Assembly: GCA_037441725.1 (NCBI GenBank)
Contig: JBBIRT010000028.1
Span: forward strand, 1 to 27,904
Direction of reading: 5' to 3'
Origin: JBBIRT01 sp037441725
GTDB lineage: Bacteria; Desulfobacterota; BSN033; UBA1163
DNA: 27,904 nucleotides
In this document: positions 7,598 to 17,172 of the stretch, one piece after another
Position numbering within the stretch: the first letter of the stretch is position 1
Layout: every line of letters starts with the position of its first letter
The notes under the pieces: generated by a model
Seen by the model: only the letters and a program-made list of their open reading frames with translations
Databases searched by the model: none
What the model was told of the DNA's origin: nothing
Position numbers and translations under genes: made by a program

Positions 7598-10267
7598 TCA
7601 GGCTCTTGCCTCCTCTTTAAGGAGACAGCATCGTTTATATTTTTTTCCACTTCCACAAGGACAGGGATCATTTCGCCCAACCTTTCTCCCTTCCCTTCGA
7701 ATGGTTACCCCCTTCCCATCTTCTGTCACTCCTGACCTACCCGGCATCATCTCACCTCGGGTGAGGAAAAAGGTTTGCTTCCTCTCAATCTTCACTTCGT
7801 TCAAATCCTTTTCTTTAGCGATTTGAATGGCAAAAAGCTTTTCAACCGTATCTTTCTTTATCCTATCCAACATCTCCAGAAACATTTGATAGGCTTCTTT
7901 TTGATATTCGATGAGAGGATCTTTCTGACCATATCCTCTTAATCCAATCCCCTCTTTCAACTGGTCAATGGCCAGGAGATGATCTTTCCAGTGATGGTCA
8001 ATGGATTGAAGCATGATCACCTTCTCTAAATATCGAAGCATGGGAGCCCCAAACTCCTCCTCCTTTTTCTGATAAACCTCTTTCGCACTCTGGATGATCA
8101 TCTCTCTCAACTGGTCTACCCTGATCCCATCCTCTATGGGGGGGATGGACCATCTGAAAGAAAATTGTTGGTAAACGGCATCTTGAAGGGCCTTCAGATC
8201 CCAATCTTCTGGATGGACCTTTTCATCGGTATAGAAGCGGACCAGATCCTCACTCTGTTCCTCCACCATTTCCATAATGGTCTCTTTCAGATCCTTGCTG
8301 ATAAGGACCTCTCGCCTCTGGGAATAGATGACTTCTCTCTGTTTATTCATAACATTGTCATATTCCAAGAGATGCTTGCGAATTTCAAAATTGTGGGCCT
8401 CCACTTTCCTCTGGGCATTTTCAATGGCTTTGGTGATGAAACGGTGCTCAATCGGTTGATCCTCTTCAATTCCCAGTCGATCCATGATATGAGAGATCCG
8501 TTCTGATCCAAAAATCCTCAACAGATCATCCTCCAGAGAGAGATAGAATCGGGAGGAACCCGGATCACCCTGTCTGCCTGCTCTTCCTCTTAATTGATTA
8601 TCAATCCGTCGTGCTTCATGCCGCTCTGTCCCTAAAACATGGAGCCCTCCCAATTGGATGACCTTCTCCTTCTCCTTCTGAACAATGGCCAAGGCCTTTT
8701 CATACGCCTTCTTCATCGCTTCTTCTGTTGGCTCCCCTTCCACCAGGCTTTTTGCCAAAAACTTAGGATTTCCTCCGAGAAGAATGTCTGTCCCCCTTCC
8801 AGCCATATTCGTTGAAATCGTCACCGCCCCTACCCTTCCTGCTTGCGCAATGATTTCTGCCTCTCGTTCGTGATGTTTGGCATTGAGGACATTGTGTGGG
8901 ATCCCTTGCTTTTTAAGGAGTTGGCTTAATCGTTCAGATTTATCAATTGAGATTGTTCCCACCAGAACAGGACGTCCCATTTGATGGAGGGCTTTGATTT
9001 CCTGGACCACGGCACGAAACTTCTCTTTCTCGGTCTTATAAATGATATCGGGATAATTTGTTCGGATCAGGGGCATGTTGGTCGGAATGACCACCACATC
9101 CAAATTATAAATCTTACGGAATTCCGCTGCCTCTGTGTCTGCCGTTCCAGTCATTCCCGCCAATTTCTTGTACATTCGGAAATAATTTTGAAAGGTAATG
9201 GTCGCCAGCGTTTGATTCTCATTTTCAATTCGAACATTCTCCTTAGCCTCCACCGCCTGATGAAGGCCATCACTCCATCTCCTTCCTGGCATCAATCTCC
9301 CTGTAAATTCATCAACGATGACAACCTGTCCATCCTTAACGACATAGTCCACATCTCTTTTAAAAAGGGTATGGGCTCTTAAAGCCTGATTGACATGGTG
9401 AAGGGTCTCTATGTTTCTTGGATCATAGAGGTTTTCCACATGAAGCAGCTTTTCAACACGTGCTACCCCCTCTTCAGTCAAAAAGGCGGTATGGCTCTTT
9501 TCCTCCAACTGGTAATCCCTTTCCTCCTTTAGAAATGGGATGATGCGGTTGATCCGATAATATTTATCAGTGGATTCCTCTGCTGGACCTGAAATGATAA
9601 GAGGAGTTCTGGCTTCATCAATCAGGATGCTATCTACTTCATCGACAATCGCATAATGAAGATCCCTCTGGACATAATCCTCAATTGAAAACTTCATATT
9701 GTCACGGAGATAATCAAATCCAAACTCGTTGTTCGTTCCATAGGTAATGTCACAATGATAGGCCCTCTTCCTTTCCTGGTCATTGAGCTCATGAAGGATC
9801 ACTCCGACCGATAATCCAAGAAAACGATAGATCCCACCCATCCATTCACTATCCCTTTTGGCCAGGTAATCATTTACTGTGACGATATGGACCCCTTCAC
9901 CCTTAAGGGCATTGAGATAAGCTGGCAAGGTAGCCACTAGGGTCTTTCCTTCCCCTGTGGCCATCTCAGCAATCTTCCCTTCATGAAGCACAATTCCTCC
10001 GATCAGTTGAACATCATAATGCCTTTCACCAAGGGTTCGTTTGGCTGTCTCGCGGACCACGGCAAAAGCCTCAGGAAGAATACTCTCCAGGCTCTCCCCT
10101 CGATCAATTCGCTCTTTAAATTGAGAGGTCTTCCCTCTGAGTTGATCATCCTTTAATGGACTGATCTCTGATTCCCATTGGTTGATCTTCTCCACCAGGG
10201 GTTTGATCCTTTTCAATTCCCTCTCATTCTTACTCCCTACAATCTTCTTAATCAATGCTCCTATCAT
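7598..10267 (-). CDS. secA: Protein translocase ATPase SecA
   Basis: The motor ATPase that drives proteins through SecYEG. It is 889 residues, normal for the family. Visible in order are the Walker A region MATGEGKTLVATLPAYL (about residues 101-117), the Walker B/DEAD region VDEVDSILIDEARTPLIISGP, the PPXD-domain DYVVKDGQVVIVDEFTGR segment, GMTGTADTEAAEF, the NBD2 motifs TNMAGRGTDILLGG and QLRGRAGRQGDPG, the helical scaffold, and the C-terminal zinc finger VGRNDPCPCGSGKKYKRCC that contacts SecB or ribosomes. The start is ATG. A good promoter lies about 100 nt upstream. No secM-like gene is visible upstream. Confidence 0.98.
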   Translation of the reverse strand: MIGALIKKIVGSKNERELKRIKPLVEKINQWESEISPLKDDQLRGKTSQFKERIDRGESLESILPEAFAVVRETAKRTLGERHYDVQLIGGIVLHEGKIAEMATGEGKTLVATLPAYLNALKGEGVHIVTVNDYLAKRDSEWMGGIYRFLGLSVGVILHELNDQERKRAYHCDITYGTNNEFGFDYLRDNMKFSIEDYVQRDLHYAIVDEVDSILIDEARTPLIISGPAEESTDKYYRINRIIPFLKEERDYQLEEKSHTAFLTEEGVARVEKLLHVENLYDPRNIETLHHVNQALRAHTLFKRDVDYVVKDGQVVIVDEFTGRLMPGRRWSDGLHQAVEAKENVRIENENQTLATITFQNYFRMYKKLAGMTGTADTEAAEFRKIYNLDVVVIPTNMPLIRTNYPDIIYKTEKEKFRAVVQEIKALHQMGRPVLVGTISIDKSERLSQLLKKQGIPHNVLNAKHHEREAEIIAQAGRVGAVTISTNMAGRGTDILLGGNPKFLAKSLVEGEPTEEAMKKAYEKALAIVQKEKEKVIQLGGLHVLGTERHEARRIDNQLRGRAGRQGDPGSSRFYLSLEDDLLRIFGSERISHIMDRLGIEEDQPIEHRFITKAIENAQRKVEAHNFEIRKHLLEYDNVMNKQREVIYSQRREVLISKDLKETIMEMVEEQSEDLVRFYTDEKVHPEDWDLKALQDAVYQQFSFRWSIPPIEDGIRVDQLREMIIQSAKEVYQKKEEEFGAPMLRYLEKVIMLQSIDHHWKDHLLAIDQLKEGIGLRGYGQKDPLIEYQKEAYQMFLEMLDRIKKDTVEKLFAIQIAKEKDLNEVKIERKQTFFLTRGEMMPGRSGVTEDGKGVTIRREGRKVGRNDPCPCGSGKKYKRCCLLKEEARA

Positions 10268-10369
10268 GAAAAGAGTACTCCCTTTTAACCTATTGAAAAT
10301 TAAACGCCTTAGAAAAGAGAAGGGTAAATCCCTCTTTTGGAAGGATTCCTCAATCGATATAGTAAAACA

Positions 10370-10398
10370 ATTATATAATTAATTTTAAGAGGATTCAA
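10370..10398 (-). promoter_or_regulatory. Sigma-70-type promoter of secA
   Basis: On the minus strand TTGAAT (10398-10393), a 17-nt spacer and a perfect TATAAT (10375-10370). Transcription would start near 10363 and give a leader of about 95 nt. The leader contains an imperfect hairpin, AAGAGGG paired with CCC-TTC-TCTT around 10314-10339, with no clear role. Confidence 0.78.
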
Positions 10399-10409
10399 AC
10401 TTACCTTTT

Positions 10410-11717
10410 TCATCGACTCGTTTTTAAAATTCTTTTCTGTTCAAGCCGCTGTCTTCTCTGCCTGAGAAGCTCGATCTCTCTTTCTTGATGGGGAGGGATG
10501 AAGGCAAAGGCCTCATCCACATAGGAAATTGCTCCTTCCCAATCCTTAAGCCTATGTTCATGATATTTAGCCAGCTCAATATAGGGAAAGATATCCTTTT
10601 TATAAGGCCAGGTGAGCATTTCTTCCCATAACGCTCGAGCCCTCTCTCCTTGGCCTGTCTTCTTCAATGCCATGGAGAGCCATTTCATCACTTCCCAAAT
10701 CAGTTCCTCATCGCATCGTTTTAATGCAGTCTCAAAGCAGGGGATGGCCTTTTCTCGCTCTCCATGCTCCCAGAACAATTTCCCCAGGGCAAAGTGTTCA
10801 ATTCCCTTTCTGGCCTTAGCTGCTTGGGGATCATGATAGACAAGGTGTATTCTTCCTGCTAAGGCAACCATCGAAAGGATATCCATCTGGTTATGATAAA
10901 AAACCTGGTAAATCCTTCTGGCATCTCCGGTTTGAATATACTCAAAATAAAGATGAGGGATCCACTCTGAAGGAACATCATCTGTTCTCTCCACCCCTAA
11001 AAGTTGGGACTCGAGGGTAACCAACCGACAATTGTCATAGGCCCCTTTCCAGATTCTTCTGGAAGGATAGAGGAGATCGAAATTAGGCATCTCCTTGATC
11101 TTTGGGGCTTGACGGGAAAGGATAAATCGGGTCTCAAGCAGTGGGATGTCATAGTTTCTCCCATTGAAGGTCACTAAATACTGGAAAGATTCAAGCCTCT
11201 CTTTTAAGAGAGAAAGGCAAGCCTTCTCCTCTGAATAATCTCTCATAAAGAATTGCTGAATGAAAAAGCTCCCTTCTTTAAAGAAACCTAAACCAACCAT
11301 AAATGCAAGAGTTCCTGTCCCTCCACTTAACCCTGTGGTTTCGGTATCGAGGAACAGGACTTTTCGAAAGTCAAGCTCCTTTAACCGTTCATCCCTCGAG
11401 AGAAGATGGGCAGGATAGGTAGGGATATGAAGGAGATCCAGAAGGGTCATCCCTCCATACTGGAAATGGGCTGGAAATTGTTCTTTCCTTAAGAAGGTTT
11501 CTCCTTCAGGAGTTGAAATGACCTCCCCTTTCACCAATTTTTCAATAGGATAGGATGACTTCCTCTGAGGGATTTCTTGAGACTTGACAATACGGTTCAG
11601 TCTCTGTCTTAATTGGTTGATCACCTCAGATCTTTGATTCTGGAGGTCTTGAGAGAAGGAGGGGAGGGAATTTAATCTTTCTTTAAGATCCATAGATTGT
11701 TTAATTCGAGGATTCAC
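10410..11717 (-). CDS. mrfB: MrfB/YprB-like exonuclease (RNase H-like domain plus TPR)
   Basis: A 435-residue protein matching the YprB/MrfB family. The middle holds a DEDD-type exonuclease fold with FLDTETTGLSGGTGTLAFMVG (Asp124, Glu126) and the second motif LVTFNGRNYDIPLLETRF. A later HNQMDILSMVAL segment supplies the remaining acidic residue. The last 130 residues are TPR-like (YHDPQAAKARKGIEHFALGKLFW onward). The start is GTG at 11717, with AGGA 5 nt upstream; the in-frame ATG at 11693 lacks a ribosome site. It starts 28 nt after the helicase gene mrfA, the same order as in Bacillus, where the pair repairs mitomycin-type DNA damage. Confidence 0.85.
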   Translation of the reverse strand: MNPRIKQSMDLKERLNSLPSFSQDLQNQRSEVINQLRQRLNRIVKSQEIPQRKSSYPIEKLVKGEVISTPEGETFLRKEQFPAHFQYGGMTLLDLLHIPTYPAHLLSRDERLKELDFRKVLFLDTETTGLSGGTGTLAFMVGLGFFKEGSFFIQQFFMRDYSEEKACLSLLKERLESFQYLVTFNGRNYDIPLLETRFILSRQAPKIKEMPNFDLLYPSRRIWKGAYDNCRLVTLESQLLGVERTDDVPSEWIPHLYFEYIQTGDARRIYQVFYHNQMDILSMVALAGRIHLVYHDPQAAKARKGIEHFALGKLFWEHGEREKAIPCFETALKRCDEELIWEVMKWLSMALKKTGQGERARALWEEMLTWPYKKDIFPYIELAKYHEHRLKDWEGAISYVDEAFAFIPPHQEREIELLRQRRQRLEQKRILKTSR

Positions 11718-11745
11718 TGAAATCCTTGATTCTTCAAAGTCTATT

Positions 11746-14097
11746 TTATTTCAAAATCTCCTTTAACAAGGCCAAAGCCACTTCCTTTGATTTTTCTCCG
11801 ACCTCTCTGATCGGACCTACACAGGACGGACAGCCATAGTCACAGGGGCATCTGGAGATGAGCTTCATCGTCTTCTCGAGAATCACCTGGGTATCATCAA
11901 AAAGCTGGGGGCTAAACCCTATTCCTCCAAAATAATTATCATAAAGAAAAAGGGTAGGTTCAAATCGGTCCATCTCCTCTATAGAAATTTCATTAGGAGT
12001 GTTATAGGATGAATAAACCCCTTTGGAATCCCTTGTCAGCCTTAAAAACCATTTTGCCCCTCGATCTCCAACACATCGATTGAGGTCATGGAGATCACAC
12101 ATGAGGTGAAGGGCAGCCATAGAGTGGAGGGCGTATCCGAGGCCTAAAACTCCATCAATCACTTCCAGGCGAGGATAAGGAAGCCTTTCCACCATCTCCC
12201 TTTTAAAAGTGATCCAATAGGAAGTGGTATGAAATTGGAGATCTGGAAGCTCAATCTTTCCATAACCTACATTCTCCAAAGTGTAAAATTTGATCTTTTT
12301 ATAACCCACCACACGGGTGGCCACCTTGACCTCCCCATGTTCAAAGACTGTCCCTCTTCCCTCTTTTCTCTCAAAGCCTTCCAAAATAGAGACATCCGTA
12401 TAGTCAATCGCATCGGTATAATAATCCCCTTCGGTCTTCTTGACATAGGCCCTGCGATTCGGGTAATCGAGCCTCTCTACGGTATAGATCTCTGATTCTC
12501 TTAGATAAACCGCCCCTTCATAGAGGGTGGTATGGGCACTGGTGAAATCCACCTCAGCAATTACCTCTTCTTTCTTCCCCGTAATGTCCACCACCACAAA
12601 ATTCTCCTCAGAGGCCGACCGAAGACTGACCTTTTCCGCTGGATAGGCATCTTGTGTCCAATACCAATTCTGTCCCACATGGTGGACAGTCCCTTTCTCT
12701 TCAAGATACCTTAACATCTCCCCCAAATCCTCCCCTCCAAACCGTTCTCCATCCCTAAAGGGAAGCTCAAAGGCTGCACACTGAATATGGCTGAGGAGGA
12801 TGAGGAGATTATCAGGATTGATCAATCCATGCTCCGGTGATTGTCCAAAAAAATAATCGGGATTTTCAATGATGAATTGATCCAAAGGCTGGCTTCTCGC
12901 AACCAATACGGCCAATGATTTTTCAGAACGTCTTCCAACCCGGCCAGCCTGTTGATAGGTGCTAGCAATGGTTCCTGGATAACCAGCCATCAGACAGACC
13001 TCAAGGTCTCCAATGTCAATCCCAAGCTCAAGGGCATTGGTGGAGACCACGGCCTTCACTTTCTTCTCCCTCAATCCCTTTTCAATCTCCCTTCTCATCT
13101 TAGGGAGATACCCTCCACGATATCCCCTGATCTTTCCCTGATCCTCTAATCTCTTCTCAAATCGATCTTTTAAGTATTTGGTCAAGACCTCAACATAGAG
13201 TCGGCTGGTTGCAAAGAGAATGGTCTGTATCCCTTTTTCAATAAAAGGGGCAACAAGCTTTCTTGCTGCATGGATGTGGCTTCCCCGTATCCCAAGTTCT
13301 TTGTTGACAATAGGTGGATTATAAAAGATGAAGATCTTCTCAGGCACCGGGGCCCCGTTTCGATTCACTAAGATGACCTCTCTCTCAAGGAGTTTTTCAG
13401 CCAACTCCTTTGGGTTTGCAATCGTTGCCGAGCAACATATGAATTGTGGTCTTGATCCATAAAACTGACAGATCCGATTCAATCTTCTCAACACATTGGT
13501 CATATGAGAGCCAAAGACTCCTCGATAGGTATGAAGCTCATCAATGATCACAAACCTCAAATTCTGAAAGAAGTTCATCCATTTGGTGTGATGGGGAAGG
13601 ATGCCTGTGTGAAGCATATCTGGGTTGGTGATGACGATATCCCCCCTGGTGCGGATTGCTTGTCTAGCCTCCTGGGGAGTGTCTCCATCATAGGTAAAGG
13701 TGGTGACAGATTCTCCAATTCGTTGGATAAAGCTCTGGAGCTCCACCATTTGGTCCTGGGAAAGGGCTTTTGTGGGGAAGAGATAAAAGGCCTTGGTAAA
13801 GGGATCCTCCAATTTTTTATTCAATACTGGAAGGTTATAACAAAGGGTCTTTCCTGAGGCGGTAGGACTCACCACCACCACATCTTTCCCTTCATGAACC
13901 GCCTCGATGGCCTCCACCTGATGGGAATAGAGTCGATCAATCCCTTCCATCTTCAAGGCCTCCCTGAGAGTTGGATGGATATACTTTGGAAATGGAAGGT
14001 ATTCCCCTTCTCTCCTCTTAAAAATCCTTAAATCTGTAATGCAAGATGAAATATTACGGGACCTTCTCCAGGATTCAATGATTTCGTCTATCGACAT
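11746..14097 (-). CDS. mrfA: MrfA/YprA-like superfamily 2 DNA helicase with DUF1998 zinc domain
   Basis: A helicase of about 783 residues. Visible in order are the Q-like region (SHQVEAIEAVHEGKDVVV), motif I (SPTASGKTLCYNLPVL), motif II D-E-L-H (IIDELHTYRGVFGSHM), motif III (CSATIANP), motif V (STNALELGIDIGDLE), motif VI (QQAGRVGRR) and a C-terminal four-Cys cluster (CPCDYGCPSC) typical of the DUF1998 domain. The Bacillus homologue works with MrfB in a UvrABC-independent repair pathway. I use the ATG at 14097. An upstream TTG at 14118 is also open, but neither has a strong ribosome site. Its coupling with mrfB supports the name. Confidence 0.88.
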   Translation of the reverse strand: MSIDEIIESWRRSRNISSCITDLRIFKRREGEYLPFPKYIHPTLREALKMEGIDRLYSHQVEAIEAVHEGKDVVVVSPTASGKTLCYNLPVLNKKLEDPFTKAFYLFPTKALSQDQMVELQSFIQRIGESVTTFTYDGDTPQEARQAIRTRGDIVITNPDMLHTGILPHHTKWMNFFQNLRFVIIDELHTYRGVFGSHMTNVLRRLNRICQFYGSRPQFICCSATIANPKELAEKLLEREVILVNRNGAPVPEKIFIFYNPPIVNKELGIRGSHIHAARKLVAPFIEKGIQTILFATSRLYVEVLTKYLKDRFEKRLEDQGKIRGYRGGYLPKMRREIEKGLREKKVKAVVSTNALELGIDIGDLEVCLMAGYPGTIASTYQQAGRVGRRSEKSLAVLVARSQPLDQFIIENPDYFFGQSPEHGLINPDNLLILLSHIQCAAFELPFRDGERFGGEDLGEMLRYLEEKGTVHHVGQNWYWTQDAYPAEKVSLRSASEENFVVVDITGKKEEVIAEVDFTSAHTTLYEGAVYLRESEIYTVERLDYPNRRAYVKKTEGDYYTDAIDYTDVSILEGFERKEGRGTVFEHGEVKVATRVVGYKKIKFYTLENVGYGKIELPDLQFHTTSYWITFKREMVERLPYPRLEVIDGVLGLGYALHSMAALHLMCDLHDLNRCVGDRGAKWFLRLTRDSKGVYSSYNTPNEISIEEMDRFEPTLFLYDNYFGGIGFSPQLFDDTQVILEKTMKLISRCPCDYGCPSCVGPIREVGEKSKEVALALLKEILK

Positions 14098-14167
14098 CTT
14101 TAAACCCAAACCGTTCAAATATCTAAAAGATAATGAATAGATGGAATTATTTTAAATCTATAATTAT

Positions 14168-15316
14168 CTATAACTCAGGACCCATCCTTTCGCATTGTTT
14201 CTTTATCTCTCCATTTTGATAGGCTTTCATAAACGCCTCTACTACCCCCCTGTCAAACTGAATCCCGGCACACCTTTTAAGCTCTTTGATCGCTATCGCT
14301 GATTCCATTGCCTTGCGATAGGGTCGATCTGTAGTCATCGCATCAAAGGTGTCAGCCACGGCTACAATCCGTGCAAAAATTGGAATCTCCTCTCCCCTCA
14401 GGCCTTCGGGATAACCTTTCCCATTGACATACTCATGATGATACTTCACCCCAGGGATGCTCTCCTTGAGCTGCCGAATATGTTCAATGATCTTCACCCC
14501 AATGAGAGAATGGCGTTTAATGATGTCAAACTCCTCTGAATTTAATGAATCAGGCTTCCGTAGAATTCGATCCTCAATCCCAATCTTCCCAATATCGTGA
14601 AGGGCAGAGGTAACCCTTAACCATTTCTTTTCCACAGGGCTAAGTCCTAAATACCTCGAAATGGCAAGGCTGTAAGAAGTAACCCTCTGGGTATGTCCCC
14701 CAGTATAAGGGTCCCTCTTCTCAATCGCATCGGCTAAAGATTCAGCGATTTGAAAAAACATCTCTTCCAACTCTTGATAGAGCCTTGAATTGTCTAATGC
14801 GATGGCCACTTGATCAGCCAGAGAGGTGAGCAAGGGGAGGTCCTCTCGACTAAATCCACCTCTCCCCTTTCGATTGATCGCCTCCAGGACTCCAATGATC
14901 TTTTCTTTGATTTTGATAGGGACGCAGATGAGATTCCGTGTATTGAAATCTGTCCTCTCATCCACTCCCTTAAAAAATCGAGGGTCTTTTCGAGGAGCAT
15001 TCACAATCAATGCTCTTCCGGATTGGGCTACCCACCCGGCAATCCCTTCTCCTATAGGGATTGGGATTTTTTTAATATCCTGTTCACGATCGCCTAAGGC
15101 CACCTCAAAAAAGAGTTGCCCTTTCTGCTCATCGATGAGAAGAAGAGACCCAACCTCTGCCTTCATTAATCGAATAGCCGCCTCCATTGCCCTTCTTCGG
15201 ATCTCCAGATGATCTAAGGTAGAGTTGAGAATTCGACCCAACTGGGAGAGCAAGGCAAGTCTCTCCGCTTTCCCTTTTATCCGTCTAAGTCTCTTTTTCC
15301 ATGGAGGATTCTTCAT
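14168..15316 (-). CDS. GAF / HD-GYP domain protein, probable c-di-GMP phosphodiesterase
   Basis: A cytoplasmic signalling protein of about 382 residues. The N-terminal half is a GAF sensor (LSQLGRILNSTLDHLEIRRRAMEAAIRLM ... IPIGEGIAGWVAQSGRALIVNAPRKDPRF). The C-terminal half is an HD-GYP domain with HDIGKIG, the first HD residues in GGHTQRVTSYS, and HHEYVNGKGYPEGLRGEEIP. The usual D in HHExxDGxGYP is N here, a common-looking variant. HD-GYP enzymes hydrolyse c-di-GMP. The chosen ATG (15316) has AGGGA 8 nt upstream; the frame is open to a TTG at 15370 that lacks a ribosome site. No membrane segments. The c-di-GMP riboswitch at 20957-21049 makes this enzyme of local interest. Confidence 0.88.
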   Translation of the reverse strand: MKNPPWKKRLRRIKGKAERLALLSQLGRILNSTLDHLEIRRRAMEAAIRLMKAEVGSLLLIDEQKGQLFFEVALGDREQDIKKIPIPIGEGIAGWVAQSGRALIVNAPRKDPRFFKGVDERTDFNTRNLICVPIKIKEKIIGVLEAINRKGRGGFSREDLPLLTSLADQVAIALDNSRLYQELEEMFFQIAESLADAIEKRDPYTGGHTQRVTSYSLAISRYLGLSPVEKKWLRVTSALHDIGKIGIEDRILRKPDSLNSEEFDIIKRHSLIGVKIIEHIRQLKESIPGVKYHHEYVNGKGYPEGLRGEEIPIFARIVAVADTFDAMTTDRPYRKAMESAIAIKELKRCAGIQFDRGVVEAFMKAYQNGEIKKQCERMGPEL

Positions 15317-15430
15317 TCTCATTTTCCCTGCAACTCCCTTCCAAAAGGACCTCAAGATTCCCTTTTGCAATCGAATTCAAAGAAGGCTCTTTCTTCTCTT
15401 ATTGTCCGATCAGGGAATTCTTTGAAAGAT

Positions 15431-15676
15431 TTACCTCCTCTTAAACCAATTTTTAAACCTTTCTTTCCAATGCTCAATATATTGATGATGGCGAGGATAT
15501 CGCATCTCAAATTTTTTTAAAAAACGTCTGATGATCTCACTTCTTGAAGAAAGGATGGCCAAACCAATTAAGATAAATAGTATGCCCTGAAGAAAGGGCA
15601 GGAAAAGGCCAAGGATCCCCAAGGCCACGAATAACCACCCGATGATGAGCAGTCCAAACTTTCTAATGGTGTCCAT
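15431..15676 (-). CDS. Small PGPGW-like membrane protein
   Basis: An 81-residue protein with two hydrophobic segments separated by a short turn: GLLIIGWLFVALGILGLFLP, then FLQGILFILIGLAILSS. A basic amphipathic tail follows (RRFLKKFEMRYPRHHQYIEHWKERFKNWFKRR). This pattern resembles the PGPGW family of small membrane proteins, although the P-G-P-G turn itself is altered to P-F-L-Q-G. The ATG at 15676 is 7 nt after the upstream stop, so the gene is probably translationally coupled to the queuosine-precursor transporter gene. An upstream in-frame ATG at 15727 would overlap that gene and is less likely. The function is unknown. Confidence 0.7.
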   Translation of the reverse strand: MDTIRKFGLLIIGWLFVALGILGLFLPFLQGILFILIGLAILSSRSEIIRRFLKKFEMRYPRHHQYIEHWKERFKNWFKRR

Positions 15677-15683
15677 AGGTAAA

Positions 15684-16391
15684 TTATTCCCGAAATAATA
15701 GAGGATTAAACCGTGTTTCAAAATCAAATACGTCCAGCCCCTCCTTCTCTTTGAGGAAATTTACCACCCTGTAGGTGACTGGAGTGACGATTGCCTCATA
15801 AATAGATTTTGAGAGCCACTGGACCACGATGGCTCCTGATAGAGTAGACAAGGGAATGGTTCCTATAAAGGCAAGGGTCATGAAAATTAAAGAATCCAGT
15901 CCCTGCCCGACAAGGGTTGATCCTATCGTCCGGGCCCACAACCACCGGCCCTGGGTGGCTATCTTCATCTTAGCCATGACATATGAATTGGTAAACTCGC
16001 CAACCAGGTAGGCCAAAAAAGAAGCCATTAACAATCTGGGAGTAAAACCAAGGATCTGTTCATAGGCAGATTGCCCATCCCAGAAAGAGGCTGCTGGAAG
16101 GATCTGCCCTAGCCATATCGCCACCACAACGATCAAATTACAGAAAAAACCTAACCAAATCACCTGTCTTGCCTGACGGTATCCATAAACCTCTGTAAGC
16201 ACATCTCCAAAAATATAGCTGATCGGGAAGATGATGATGGCTGCTGGCAATACCAGCCCAAAGATACGGATCAGCTTGACCGCAATGATATTGGAGGTGA
16301 TTAAACAAGTAATAAAGATCGAAGCCGTCAACAAGAACCAGTAGGAGTATGATCTGTTCTCAACCGTCCTTTGATGAGGATCCCTTCGCAT
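15684..16391 (-). CDS. yhhQ: Queuosine precursor transporter (YhhQ / VUT family)
   Basis: A 235-residue integral membrane protein of the DUF165 family. In E. coli the YhhQ member imports the queuosine precursors preQ0/preQ1. Around six hydrophobic segments are present. Family features include SNIIAVKLIRIFGLVLPAAIIIFPISYIFGDVLTEVYGYRQAR near the N-terminus, with the conserved F-P-I-S-Y-I-F-G-D-V-L-T-E-V-Y-G stretch, and GEFTNSYVMAKMK in the middle. The ATG at 16391 is preceded by an AGAGGTAA ribosome site. It is divergent from the ECF sigma gene. A weak possible promoter (TTGAAA at 16451-16446, TAAATA at 16428-16423) lies upstream. Confidence 0.9.
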   Translation of the reverse strand: MRRDPHQRTVENRSYSYWFLLTASIFITCLITSNIIAVKLIRIFGLVLPAAIIIFPISYIFGDVLTEVYGYRQARQVIWLGFFCNLIVVVAIWLGQILPAASFWDGQSAYEQILGFTPRLLMASFLAYLVGEFTNSYVMAKMKIATQGRWLWARTIGSTLVGQGLDSLIFMTLAFIGTIPLSTLSGAIVVQWLSKSIYEAIVTPVTYRVVNFLKEKEGLDVFDFETRFNPLLFRE

Positions 16392-16475
16392 AGAATTACC
16401 TCTTTTCGATCAGGATGCTTATTATTTATACTGAAAATTCATTTCTTTCAACTAAAATTATGGGTCTTCCTATGG

Positions 16476-16504
16476 TTGGAGATTGGGGGAGAATAGGATA
16501 TAAT
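16476..16504 (+). promoter_or_regulatory. Possible sigma-70-type promoter of the ECF sigma operon
   Basis: A perfect TATAAT (16499-16504) is preceded by 17 nt and TTGGAG (16476-16481), a weak -35 match. Transcription would start near 16511, about 35 nt before the GTG start. No ECF-type autoregulatory promoter was recognised. Confidence 0.55.
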
Positions 16505-16545
16505 TTGAATATTTTAACTCTTCTTTCGTCTAAAGGATTAAGAGA

Positions 16546-17124
16546 GTGAATCAAAATGAGAGGGGATGGATCTCCAGGTGTCAACAAGGGGATCCAAATG
16601 CTTTAAAGGAGATCTATAATCAATACCATAAGAAGGTTTATCAAATCGCCTATGGAGTGGTGAGACAAAGAGAAGAGGCTCTGGATATTGTGCAGGAAGT
16701 CTTTATCAAACTTTTTCATTCGATTAAGAATTTTAAAGGGAGGTCTCAATTCTTCACTTATCTCTACCGAATGGTCATCAATACAGCTATTGACCATACA
16801 AGAAAGATAGGGAAATACCCCCTTTCAAGCCTTGACGATGTGGGCAGTTTTCAACCCCCAGAGGATATTGAAAGAGGACCAGAAAAAACCCTTCTAAACA
16901 AAGAGCTCAGGGAAAGATTGAACAGGGCGTTAGATAAACTTCCCCCAGAACAGAGGGCCGTCCTCGTTCTCAGGGAAGTAGAAGGCCTATCCTACCAGGA
17001 AATGGCTGAGACAATGGGATGTTCTATTGGCACGGTGATGTCCCGTCTCCATTACAGCAGAAAGAAGATGCAAGAGCTATTGAAAAAGGATTTGGAGAGT
17101 CTTAGTGAAATTACTTCCTTTTAA
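16546..17124 (+). CDS. ECF (group 4) RNA polymerase sigma factor
   Basis: A 192-residue RpoE-like sigma factor. Region 2 covers about residues 12-80 (LKEIYNQYHKKVYQIAYGVVRQREEALDIVQEVFIKLF, then FFTYLYRMVINTAIDHTRK). Region 4 covers about 125-180 (LDKLPPEQRAVLVLREVEGLSYQEMAETMGCSIGTVMSRLHYSRKKM), with the helix-turn-helix. Regions 1.1 and 3 are absent, as expected for ECF factors. The start is GTG at 16546 with AGGA about 8 nt upstream. It is followed by a zinc anti-sigma factor gene, a standard arrangement, so its activity is probably released by a cell-envelope signal. The regulon is unknown. Confidence 0.93.
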   Translation: MNQNERGWISRCQQGDPNALKEIYNQYHKKVYQIAYGVVRQREEALDIVQEVFIKLFHSIKNFKGRSQFFTYLYRMVINTAIDHTRKIGKYPLSSLDDVGSFQPPEDIERGPEKTLLNKELRERLNRALDKLPPEQRAVLVLREVEGLSYQEMAETMGCSIGTVMSRLHYSRKKMQELLKKDLESLSEITSF

Positions 17125-17172
17125 AGGATAGAATAGAGGATCCTTTCATATGAACCAGGCATAGGAAATGGG

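Noticed and set aside
15376..15426. Inverted repeat TTCAAAGAA ... TTCTTTGAA upstream of the HD-GYP gene
   Set aside because: The 9-bp arms are 33 nt apart and AT-rich. This could be an operator but is too weak to call.
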